Origin: Channa striata
Taxonomy: Eukaryota > Chordata > Actinopteri > Anabantiformes > Channidae
Assembly: GCA_033026295.1 (NCBI GenBank)
Contig: CM065183.1
Span: 23,145,355 to 23,209,354, forward strand
DNA: 64,000 bases
Direction: 5' to 3'
This document shows positions 29,901-42,700 of this stretch, in pieces. The notes beneath the pieces are model-generated. The model did no database searches. It had not been told where the DNA came from and was given only the letters and a program-made list of their open reading frames with translations. Each line of letters opens with the position of its first letter. The stretch's first letter is position 1. The position numbers and the translations under genes were made by a program.

Positions 29901-30775
29901 GAACAACAGGAGGAATGCACCACAGAGAGGGAACAGTGCAGGCACTGGCGGGTTAGGAGAGGGTAAATATCCCTAGACTCATGGAGTCCAGGTAAGTGCA
30001 CGGGCACGTTACACTGTCCCAACTCCCCAAAGCACACTCCCCACAGTCATTCCAGCCCCAAAGGAATAAAATAAATCAAAATCACACACTCCAGCCAAAT
30101 AAAATTCCAGGTAAGTATGACATGTCTTATGCTCTGTTTGGCTTATTTCTCTGCATCTCTGTGCGTAGTATTTCCCCTGCGTGTGCTGCATTATTTCCCC
30201 AGCTGGTATGTGCTTCAGCTTGTGCTCTATTTGGCATATCTATTTCCCCAGCTGGCATGTGCTTCAGCTTGTCTCAGTATTTCTGTGCTCTGTTTGGCAT
30301 ATCTATTTCCCCAGCTGGTATGTGCTTCAGCTTGTGCTCTCTTTGGCGTATCCCCTGCAGCTTGTGCCTATTTCTGTGCTCTGTTTGGCTTATTAATCTG
30401 TGGTTCTGTGCTCATGCCTCTGTAGCTACGTTTCGGGATTTCTGTCCCTTCTTCAGGCTGTGGCTGAGCTGCAATGTTGTGCTTTTATACATGTCCAGAC
30501 ATGTCCCCAGTGTGCTTGTGGGCGGAGCCATACCCCAGCTACACTCTCTGTTAATCTCCCCATGTGGCTGTAAGAATTCCCCCAAAAAATAAAATGTGTG
30601 TGTTATCCAGTCGCCTTTGTTATATCATATTAATGGTAATTCCTCCTCAAATTAGGGTTAGGAATTACACCTCCCACGGACGGTTAGGGTTAGGGTTAAG
30701 GAGTCAGGGAAAGGGCATAGGAACAACAGGAGGAATGCACCACAGAGAGGGAACAGTGCAGGCACTGGCGGGTTA

Positions 30776-33700
30776 GGAGAGGGTAAATATCCCTAGACTC
30801 ATGGAGTCCAGGTAAGTGCACGGGCACGTTACACTGTCCCAACTCCCCAAAGCACACTCCCCCACAGTCATTCCAGCCCCAAAGGAATAAAATAAATCAA
30901 AATCACACACTCCAGCCAAATAAAATTCCAGGTAAGTATGACATGTCTTATGCTCTGTTTGGCTTATTTCTCTGCATCTCTGTGCGTAGTATTTCCCCTG
31001 CGTGTGCTGCATTATTTCCCCAGCTGGTATGTGCTTCAGCTTGTGCTCTATTTGGCATATCTATTTCCCCAGCTGGCATGTGCTTCAGCTTGTCTCAGTA
31101 TTTCTGTGCTCTGTTTGGCATATCTATTTCCCCAGCTGGTATGTGCTTCAGCTTGTGCTCTCTTTGGCGTATCCCCTGCAGCTTGTGCCTATTTCTGTGC
31201 TCTGTTTGGCTTATTAATCTGTGGTTCTGTGCTCATGCCTCTGTAGCTACGTTTCGGGATTTCTGTCCCTTCTTCAGGCTGTGGCTGAGCTGCAATGCTG
31301 TGCTTTTATACATGTCCAGACATGTCCCCAGTGTGCTTGTGGGCGGAGCCATACCCCAGCTACACTCTCTGTTAATCTCCCCATGTGGCTGTAAGAATTC
31401 CCCCAAAAATAAAATGTGTGTGTTATCCAGTCGCCTTTGTTATATCAGTATTAATGGTAATTCCTCCTCAAATTAGGGTTAGGAATTACACCTCCCACGG
31501 ACGGTTAGGGTTAGGGTTAAGGAGTCAGGGAAAGGGCATAGGAACAACAGGAGGAATGCACCACAGAGAGGGAACAGTGCAGGCACTGGCGGGTTAGGAG
31601 AGGGTAAATATCCCTAGACTCATGGAGTCCAGGTAAGTGCACGGGCACGTTACACTGTCCCAACTCCCCAAAGCACACTCCCCCACAGTCATTCCAGCCC
31701 CAAAGGAATAAAATAAATCAAAATCACACACTCCAGCCAAATAAAATTCCAGGTAAGTATGACATGTCTTATGCTCTGTTTGGCTTATTTCTCTGCATCT
31801 CTGTGCGTAGTATTTCCCCTGCGTGTGCTGCATTATTTCCCCAGCTGGTATGTGCTTCAGCTTGTGCTCTATTTGGCATATCTATTTCCCCAGCTGGCAT
31901 GTGCTTCAGCTTGTCTCAGTATTTCTGTGCTCTGTTTGGCATATCTATTTCCCCAGCTGGTATGTGCTTCAGCTTGTGCTCTCTTTGGCGTATCCCCTGC
32001 AGCTTGTGCCTATTTCTGTGCTCTGTTTGGCTTATTAATCTGTGGTTCTGTGCTCATGCCTCTGTAGCTACGTTTCGGGATTTCTGTCCCTTCTTCAGGC
32101 TGTGGCTGAGCTGCAATGCTGTGCTTTTATACATGTCCAGACATGTCCCCAGTGTGCTTGTGGGCGGAGCCATACCCCAGCTACACTCTCTGTTAATCTC
32201 CCCATGTGGCTGTAAGAATTCCCCCAAAAAATAAAATGTGTGTGTTATCCAGTCGCCTTTGTTATATCAGTATTAATGGTAATTCCTCCTCAAATTAGGG
32301 TTAGGAATTACACCTCCCACGGACGGTTAGGGTTAGGGTTAAGGAGTCAGGGAAAGGGCATAGGAACAACAGGAGGAATGCACCACAGAGAGGGAACAGT
32401 GCAGGCACTGGCGGGTTAGGAGAGGGTAAATATCCCTAGACTCATGGAGTCCAGGTAAGTGCACGGGCACGTTACACTGTCCCAACTCCCCAAAGCACAC
32501 TCCCCACAGTCATTCCAGCCCCAAAGGAATAAAATAAATCAAAATCACACACTCCAGCCAAATAAAATTCCAGGTAAGTATGACATGTCTTATGCTCTGT
32601 TTGGCTTATTTCTCTGCATCTCTGTGCGTAGTATTTCCCCTGCGTGTGCTGCATTATTTCCCCAGCTGGTATGTGCTTCAGCTTGTGCTCTATTTGGCAT
32701 ATCTATTTCCCCAGCTGGCATGTGCTTCAGCTTGTCTCAGTATTTCTGTGCTCTGTTTGGCATATCTATTTCCCCAGCTGGTATGTGCTTCAGCTTGTGC
32801 TCTCTTTGGCGTATCCCCTGCAGCTTGTGCCTATTTCTGTGCTCTGTTTGGCTTATTAATCTGTGGTTCTGTGCTCATGCCTCTGTAGCTACGTTTCGGG
32901 ATTTCTGTCCCTTCTTCAGGCTGTGGCTGAGCTGCAATGCTGTGCTTTTATACATGTCCAGACATGTCCCCAGTGTGCTTGTGGGCGGAGCCATACCCCA
33001 GCTACACTCTCTGTTAATCTCCCCATGTGGCTGTAAGAATTCCCCCAAAAATAAAATGTGTGTGTTATCCAGTCGCCTTTGTTATATCAGTATTAATGGT
33101 AATTCCTCCTCAAATTAGGGTTAGGAATTACACCTCCCACGGACGGTTAGGGTTAGGGTTAAGGAGTCAGGGAAAGGGCATAGGAACAACAGGAGGAATG
33201 CACCACAGAGAGGGAACAGTGCAGGCACTGGCGGGTTAGGAGAGGGTAAATATCCCTAGACTCATGGAGTCCAGGTAAGTGCACGGGCACGTTACACTGT
33301 CCCAACTCCCCAAAGCACACTCCCCCACAGTCATTCCAGCCCCAAAGGAATAAAATAAATCAAAATCACACACTCCAGCCAAATAAAATTCCAGGTAAGT
33401 ATGACATGTCTTATGCTCTGTTTGGCTTATTTCTCTGCATCTCTGTGCGTAGTATTTCCCCTGCGTGTGCTGCATTATTTCCCAGCTGGTATGTGCTTCA
33501 GCTTGTGCTCTATTTGGCATATCTATTTCCCCAGCTGGCATGTGCTTCAGCTTGTCTCAGTATTTCTGTGCTCTGTTTGGCATATCTATTTCCCCAGCTG
33601 GTATGTGCTTCAGCTTGTGCTCTCTTTGGCGTATCCCCTGCAGCTTGTGCCTATTTCTGTGCTCTGTTTGGCTTATTAATCTGTGGTTCTGTGCTCATGC

Positions 33701-36700
33701 CTCTGTAGCTACGTTTCGGGATTTCTGTCCCTTCTTCAGGCTGTGGCTGAGCTGCAATGCTGTGCTTTTATACATGTCCAGACATGTCCCCAGTGTGCTT
33801 GTGGGCGGAGCCATACCCCAGCTACACTCTCTGTTAATCTCCCCATGTGGCTGTAAGAATTCCCCCAAAAATAAAATGTGTGTGTTATCCAGTCGCCTTT
33901 GTTATATCAAGTATTAATGGTAATTCCTCCTCAAATTAGGGTTAGGAATTACACCTCCCACGGACGGTTAGGGTTAGGGTTAAGGAGTCAGGAAAGGGCA
34001 TAGGAACAACAGGAGGAATGCACCACAGAGAGGGAACAGTGCAGGCACTGGCGGGTTAGGAGAGGGTAAATATCCCTAGACTCATGGAGTCCAGGTAAGT
34101 GCACGGGCACGTTACACTGTCCCAACTCCCCAAAGCACACTCCCCACAGTCATTCCAGCCCCAAAGGAATAAAATAAATCAAAATCACACACTCCAGCCA
34201 AATAAAATTCCAGGTAAGTATGACATGTCTTATGCTCTGTTTGGCTTATTTCTCTGCATCTCTGTGCGTAGTATTTCCCCTGCGTGTGCTGCATTATTTC
34301 CCCAGCTGGTATGTGCTTCAGCTTGTGCTCTATTTGGCATATCTATTTCCCCAGCTGGCATGTGCTTCAGCTTGTCTCAGTATTTCTGTGCTCTGTTTGG
34401 CATATCTATTTCCCCAGCTGGTATGTGCTTCAGCTTGTGCTCTCTTTGGCGTATCCCCTGCAGCTTGTGCCTATTTCTGTGCTCTGTTTGGCTTATTAAT
34501 CTGTGGTTCTGTGCTCATGCCTCTGTAGCTACGTTTCGGGATTTCTGTCCCTTCTTCAGGCTGTGGCTGAGCTGCAATGCTGTGCTTTTATACATGTCCA
34601 GACATGTCCCCAGTGTGCTTGTGGGCGGAGCCATACCCCAGCTACACTCTCTGTTAATCTCCCCATGTGGCTGTAAGAATTCCCCCAAAAATAAAATGTG
34701 TGTGTTATCCAGTCGCCTTTGTTATATCAAGTATTAATGGTAATTCCTCCTCAAATTAGGGTTAGGAATTACACCTCCCACGGACGGTTAGGGTTAGGGT
34801 TAAGGAGTCAGGGAAAGGGCATAGGAACAACAGGAGGAATGCACCACAGAGAGGGAACAGTGCAGGCACTGGCGGGTTAGGAGAGGGTAAATATCCCTAG
34901 ACTCATGGAGTCCAGGTAAGTGCACGGGCACGTTACACTGTCCCAACTCCCCAAAGCACACTCCCCACAGTCATTCCAGCCCCAAAGGAATAAAATAAAT
35001 CAAAATCACACACTCCAGCCAAATAAAATTCCAGGTAAGTATGACATGTCTTATGCTCTGTTTGGCTTATTTCTCTGCATCTCTGTGCGTAGTATTTCCC
35101 CTGCGTGTGCTGCATTATTTCCCCAGCTGGTATGTGCTTCAGCTTGTGCTCTATTTGGCATATCTATTTCCCCAGCTGGCATGTGCTTCAGCTTGTCTCA
35201 GTATTTCTGTGCTCTGTTTGGCATATCTATTTCCCCAGCTGGTATGTGCTTCAGCTTGTGCTCTCTTTGGCGTATCCCCTGCAGCTTGTGCCTATTTCTG
35301 TGCTCTGTTTGGCTTATTAATCTGTGGTTCTGTGCTCATGCCTCTGTAGCTACGTTTCGGGATTTCTGTCCCTTCTTCAGGCTGTGGCTGAGCTGCAATG
35401 CTGTGCTTTTATACATGTCCAGACATGTCCCCAGTGTGCTTGTGGGCGGAGCCATACCCCAGCTACACTCTCTGTTAATCTCCCCATGTGGCTGTAAGAA
35501 TTCCCCCAAAAATAAAATGTGTGTGTTATCCAGTCGCCTTTGTTATATCAAGTATTAATGGTAATTCCTCCTCAAATTAGGGTTAGGAATTACACCTCCC
35601 ACGGACGGTTAGGGTTAGGGTTAAGGAGTCAGGGAAAGGGCATAGGAACAACAGGAGGAATGCACCACAGAGAGGGAACAGTGCAGGCACTGGCGGGTTA
35701 GGAGAGGGTAAATATCCCTAGACTCATGGAGTCCAGGTAAGTGCACGGGCACGTTACACTGTCCCAACTCCCCAAAGCACACTCCCCACAGTCATTCCAG
35801 CCCCAAAGGAATAAAATAAATCAAAATCACACACTCCAGCCAAATAAAATTCCAGGTAAGTATGACATGTCTTATGCTCTGTTTGGCTTATTTCTCTGCA
35901 TCTCTGTGCGTAGTATTTCCCCTGCGTGTGCTGCATTATTTCCCCAGCTGGTATGTGCTTCAGCTTGTGCTCTATTTGGCATATCTATTTCCCCAGCTGG
36001 CATGTGCTTCAGCTTGTCTCAGTATTTCTGTGCTCTGTTTGGCATATCTATTTCCCCAGCTGGTATGTGCTTCAGCTTGTGCTCTCTTTGGCGTATCCCC
36101 TGCAGCTTGTGCCTATTTCTGTGCTCTGTTTGGCTTATTAATCTGTGGTTCTGTGCTCATGCCTCTGTAGCTACGTTTCGGGATTTCTGTCCCTTCTTCA
36201 GGCTGTGGCTGAGCTGCAATGCTGTGCTTTTATACATGTCCAGACATGTCCCCAGTGTGCTTGTGGGCGGAGCCATACCCCAGCTACACTCTCTGTTAAT
36301 CTCCCCATGTGGCTGTAAGAATTCCCCCAAAAAATAAAATGTGTGTGTTATCCAGTCGCCTTTGTTATATCAAGTATTAATGGTAATTCCTCCTCAAATT
36401 AGGGTTAGGAATTACACCTCCCACGGACGGTTAGGGTTAGGGTTAAGGAGTCAGGAAAGGGCATAGGAACAACAGGAGGAATGCACCACAGAGAGGGAAC
36501 AGTGCAGGCACTGGCGGGTTAGGAGAGGGTAAATATCCCTAGACTCATGGAGTCCAGGTAAGTGCACGGGCACGTTACACTGTCCCAACTCCCCAAAGCA
36601 CACTCCCCCACAGTCATTCCAGCCCCAAAGGAATAAAATAAATCAAAATCACACACTCCAGCCAAATAAAATTCCAGGTAAGTATGACATGTCTTATGCT

Positions 36701-39700
36701 CTGTTTGGCTTATTTCTCTGCATCTCTGTGCGTAGTATTTCCCCTGCGTGTGCTGCATTATTTCCCCAGCTGGTATGTGCTTCAGCTTGTGCTCTATTTG
36801 GCATATCTATTTCCCCAGCTGGCATGTGCTTCAGCTTGTCTCAGTATTTCTGTGCTCTGTTTGGCATATCTATTTCCCCAGCTGGTATGTGCTTCAGCTT
36901 GTGCTCTCTTTGGCGTATCCCCTGCAGCTTGTGCCTATTTCTGTGCTCTGTTTGGCTTATTAATCTGTGGTTCTGTGCTCATGCCTCTGTAGCTACGTTT
37001 CGGGATTTCTGTCCCTTCTTCAGGCTGTGGCTGAGCTGCAATGCTGTGCTTTTATACATGTCCAGACATGTCCCCAGTGTGCTTGTGGGCGGAGCCATAC
37101 CCCAGCTACACTCTCTGTTAATCTCCCCATGTGGCTGTAAGAATTCCCCCAAAAAATAAAATGTGTGTGTTATCCAGTCGCCTTTGTTATATCAAGTATT
37201 AATGGTAATTCCTCCTCAAATTAGGGTTAGGAATTACACCTCCCACGGACGGTTAGGGTTAGGGTTAAGGAGTCAGGGAAAGGGCATAGGAACAACAGGA
37301 GGAATGCACCACAGAGAGGGAACAGTGCAGGCACTGGCGGGTTAGGAGAGGGTAAATATCCCTAGACTCATGGAGTCCAGGTAAGTGCACGGGCACGTTA
37401 CACTGTCCCAACTCCCCAAAGCACACTCCCCACAGTCATTCCAGCCCCAAAGGAATAAAATAAATCAAAATCACACACTCCAGCCAAATAAAATTCCAGG
37501 TAAGTATGACATGTCTTATGCTCTGTTTGGCTTATTTCTCTGCATCTCTGTGCGTAGTATTTCCCCTGCGTGCGTGTGCTGCATTATTTCCCCAGCTGGT
37601 ATGTGCTTCAGCTTGTGCTCTATTTGGCATATCTATTTCCCCAGCTGGCATGTGCTTCAGCTTGTCTCAGTATTTCTGTGCTCTGTTTGGCATATCTATT
37701 TCCCCAGCTGGTATGTGCTTCAGCTTGTGCTCTCTTTGGCGTATCCCCTGCAGCTTGTGCCTATTTCTGTGCTCTGTTTGGCTTATTAATCTGTGGTTCT
37801 GTGCTCATGCCTCTGTAGCTACGTTTCGGGATTTCTGTCCCTTCTTCAGGCTGTGGCTGAGCTGCAATGCTGTGCTTTTATACATGTCCAGACATGTCCC
37901 CAGTGTGCTTGTGGGCGGAGCCATACCCCAGCTACACTCTCTGTTAATCTCCCCATGTGGCTGTAAGAATTCCCCCAAAAAATAAAATGTGTGTGTTATC
38001 CAGTCGCCTTTGTTATATCAAGTATTAATGGTAATTCCTCCTCAAATTAGGGTTAGGAATTACACCTCCCACGGACGGTTAGGGTTAGGGTTAAGGAGTC
38101 AGGGAAAGGGCATAGGAACAACAGGAGGAATGCACCACAGAGAGGGAACAGTGCAGGCACTGGCGGGTTAGGAGAGGGTAAATATCCCTAGACTCATGGA
38201 GTCCAGGTAAGTGCACGGGCACGTTACACTGTCCCAACTCCCCAAAGCACACTCCCCCACAGTCATTCCAGCCCCAAAGGAATAAAATAAATCAAAATCA
38301 CACACTCCAGCCAAATAAAATTCCAGGTAAGTATGACATGTCTTATGCTCTGTTTGGCTTATTTCTCTGCATCTCTGTGCGTAGTATTTCCCCTGCGTGT
38401 GCTGCATTATTTCCCCAGCTGGTATGTGCTTCAGCTTGTGCTCTATTTGGCATATCTATTTCCCCAGCTGGCATGTGCTTCAGCTTGTCTCAGTATTTCT
38501 GTGCTCTGTTTGGCATATCTATTTCCCCAGCTGGTATGTGCTTCAGCTTGTGCTCTCTTTGGCGTATCCCCTGCAGCTTGTGCCTATTTCTGTGCTCTGT
38601 TTGGCTTATTAATCTGTGGTTCTGTGCTCATGCCTCTGTAGCTACGTTTCGGGATTTCTGTCCCTTCTTCAGGCTGTGGCTGAGCTGCAATGCTGTGCTT
38701 TTATACATGTCCAGACATGTCCCCAGTGTGCTTGTGGGCGGAGCCATACCCCAGCTACACTCTCTGTTAATCTCCCCATGTGGCTGTAAGAATTCCCAAA
38801 AAATAAAATGTGTGTGTTATCCAGTCGCCTTTGTTATATCAAGTATTAATGGTAATTCCTCCTCAAATTAGGGTTAGGAATTACACCTCCCACGGACGGT
38901 TAGGGTTAGGGTTAAGGAGTCAGGAAAGGGCATAGGAACAACAGGAGGAATGCACCACAGAGAGGGAACAGTGCAGGCACTGGCGGGTTAGGAGAGGGTA
39001 AATATCCTAGACTCATGGAGTCCAGGTAAGTGCACGGGCACGTTACACTGTCCCAACTCCCCAAAGCACACTCCCCACAGTCATTCCAGCCCCAAAGGAA
39101 TAAAATAAATCAAAATCACACACTCCAGCCAAATAAAATTCCAGGTAAGTATGACATGTCTTATGCTCTGTTTGGCTTATTTCTCTGCATCTCTGTGCGT
39201 AGTATTTCCCCTGCGTGTGCTGCATTATTTCCCCAGCTGGTATGTGCTTCAGCTTGTGCTCTATTTGGCATATCTATTTCCCCAGCTGGCATGTGCTTCA
39301 GCTTGTCTCAGTATTTCTGTGCTCTGTTTGGCATATCTATTTCCCCAGCTGGTATGTGCTTCAGCTTGTGCTCTCTTTGGCGTATCCCCTGCAGCTTGTG
39401 CCTATTTCTGTGCTCTGTTTGGCTTATTAATCTGTGGTTCTGTGCTCATGCCTCTGTAGCTACGTTTCGGGATTTCTGTCCCTTCTTCAGGCTGTGGCTG
39501 AGCTGCAATGCTGTGCTTTTATACATGTCCAGACATGTCCCCAGTGTGCTTGTGGGCGGAGCCATACCCCAGCTACACTCTCTGTTAATCTCCCCATGTG
39601 GCTGTAAGAATTCCCCCAAAAAATAAAATGTGTGTGTTATCCAGTCGCCTTTGTTATATCAAGTATTAATGGTAATTCCTCCTCAAATTAGGGTTAGGAA

Positions 39701-42700
39701 TTACACCTCCCACGGACGGTTAGGGTTAGGGTTAAGGAGTCAGGGAAAGGGCATAGGAACAACAGGAGGAATGCACCACAGAGAGGGAACAGTGCAGGCA
39801 CTGGCGGGTTAGGAGAGGGTAAATATCCCTAGACTCATGGAGTCCAGGTAAGTGCACGGGCACGTTACACTGTCCCAACTCCCCAAAGCACACTCCCCCA
39901 CAGTCATTCCAGCCCCAAAGGAATAAAATAAATCAAAATCACACACTCCAGCCAAATAAAATTCCAGGTAAGTATGACATGTCTTATGCTCTGTTTGGCT
40001 TATTTCTCTGCATCTCTGTGCGTAGTATTTCCCCTGCGTGTGCTGCATTATTTCCCCAGCTGGTATGTGCTTCAGCTTGTGCTCTATTTGGCATATCTAT
40101 TTCCCCAGCTGGCATGTGCTTCAGCTTGTCTCAGTATTTCTGTGCTCTGTTTGGCATATCTATTTCCCCAGCTGGTATGTGCTTCAGCTTGTGCTCTCTT
40201 TGGCGTATCCCCTGCAGCTTGTGCCTATTTCTGTGCTCTGTTTGGCTTATTAATCTGTGGTTCTGTGCTCATGCCTCTGTAGCTACGTTTCGGGATTTCT
40301 GTCCCTTCTTCAGGCTGTGGCTGAGCTGCAATGCTGTGCTTTTATACATGTCCAGACATGTCCCCAGTGTGCTTGTGGGCGGAGCCATACCCCAGCTACA
40401 CTCTCTGTTAATCTCCCCATGTGGCTGTAAGAATTCCCCCAAAAAATAAAATGTGTGTGTTATCCAGTCGCCTTTGTTATATCAAGTATTAATGGTAATT
40501 CCTCCTCAAATTAGGGTTAGGAATTACACCTCCCACGGACGGTTAGGGTTAGGGTTAAGGAGTCAGGGAAAGGGCATAGGAACAACAGGAGGAATGCACC
40601 ACAGAGAGGGAACAGTGCAGGCACTGGCGGGTTAGGAGAGGGTAAATATCCCTAGACTCATGGAGTCCAGGTAAGTGCAGGCACGTTACACTGTCCCAAC
40701 TCCCCAAAGCACACTCCCCCACAGTCATTCCAGCCCCAAAGGAATAAAATAAATCAAAATCACACACTCCAGCCAAATAAAATTCCAGGTAAGTATGACA
40801 TGTCTTATGCTCTGTTTGGCTTATTTCTCTGCATCTCTGTGCGTAGTATTTCCCCTGCGTGTGCTGCATTATTTCCCCAGCTGGTATGTGCTTCAGCTTG
40901 TGCTCTATTTGGCATATCTATTTCCCCAGCTGGCATGTGCTTCAGCTTGTCTCAGTATTTCTGTGCTCTGTTTGGCATATCTATTTCCCCAGCTGGTATG
41001 TGCTTCAGCTTGTGCTCTCTTTGGCGTATCCCCTGCAGCTTGTGCCTATTTCTGTGCTCTGTTTGGCTTATTAATCTGTGGTTCTGTGCTCATGCCTCTG
41101 TAGCTACGTTTCGGGATTTCTGTCCCTTCTTCAGGCTGTGGCTGAGCTGCAATGCTGTGCTTTTATACATGTCCAGACATGTCCCCAGTGTGCTTGTGGG
41201 CGGAGCCATACCCCAGCTACACTCTCTGTTAATCTCCCCATGTGGCTGTAAGAATTCCCCAAAAAATAAAATGTGTGTGTTATCCAGTCGCCTTTGTTAT
41301 ATCAAGTATTAATGGTAATTCCTCCTCAAATTAGGGTTAGGAATTACACCTCCCACGGACGGTTAGGGTTAGGGTTAAGGAGTCAGGGAAAGGGCATAGG
41401 AACAACAGGAGGAATGCACCACAGAGAGGGAACAGTGCAGGCACTGGCGGGTTAGGAGAGGGTAAATATCCCTAGACTCATGGAGTCCAGGTAAGTGCAC
41501 GGGCACGTTACACTGTCCCAACTCCCCAAAGCACACTCCCCCACAGTCATTCCAGCCCCAAAGGAATAAAATAAATCAAAATCACACACTCCAGCCAAAT
41601 AAAATTCCAGGTAAGTATGACATGTCTTATGCTCTGTTTGGCTTATTTCTCTGCATCTCTGTGCGTAGTATTTCCCCTGCGTGTGCTGCATTATTTCCCC
41701 AGCTGGTATGTGCTTCAGCTTGTGCTCTATTTGGCATATCTATTTCCCCAGCTGGCATGTGCTTCAGCTTGTCTCAGTATTTCTGTGCTCTGTTTGGCAT
41801 ATCTATTTCCCCAGCTGGTATGTGCTTCAGCTTGTGCTCTCTTTGGCGTATCCCCTGCAGCTTGTGCCTATTTCTGTGCTCTGTTTGGCTTATTAATCTG
41901 TGGTTCTGTGCTCATGCCTCTGTAGCTACGTTTCGGGATTTCTGTCCCTTCTTCAGGCTGTGGCTGAGCTGCAATGCTGTGCTTTTATACATGTCCAGAC
42001 ATGTCCCCCAGTGTGCTTGTGGGCGGAGCCATACCCCAGCTACACTCTCTGTTAATCTCCCCATGTGGCTGTAAGAATTCCCCCAAAAAATAAAATGTGT
42101 GTGTTATCCAGTCGCCTTTGTTATATCAAGTATTAATGGTAATTCCTCCTCAAATTAGGGTTAGGAATTACACCTCCCACGGACGGTTAGGGTTAGGGTT
42201 AAGGAGTCAGGGAAAGGGCATAGGAACAACAGGAGGAATGCACCACAGAGAGGGAACAGTGCAGGCACTGGCGGGTTAGGAGAGGGTAAATATCCCTAGA
42301 CTCATGGAGTCCAGGTAAGTGCACGGGCACGTTACACTGTCCCAACTCCCCAAAGCACACTCCCCACAGTCATTCCAGCCCCAAAGGAATAAAATAAATC
42401 AAAATCACACACTCCAGCCAAATAAAATTCCAGGTAAGTATGACATGTCTTATGCTCTGTTTGGCTTATTTCTCTGCATCTCTGTGCGTAGTATTTCCCC
42501 TGCGTGTGCTGCATTATTTCCCCAGCTGGTATGTGCTTCAGCTTGTGCTCTATTTGGCATATCTATTTCCCCAGCTGGCATGTGCTTCAGCTTGTCTCAG
42601 TATTTCTGTGCTCTGTTTGGCATATCTATTTCCCCAGCTGGTATGTGCTTCAGCTTGTGCTCTCTTTGGCGTATCCCCTGCAGCTTGTGCCTATTTCTGT

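Larger units (their letters stand above)
14414..30775. repeat. Satellite block I, units 2-21
   Basis: Diagnostic states are GCAATGTTGTG downstream of the ribozyme motif (all but unit 4), mostly TATATCATATT (some CAGTATT), CCCACGGACGG between the TTAGGG clusters, and an intact TTTCGGG (GAAA on minus) in every unit. Confidence 0.8.
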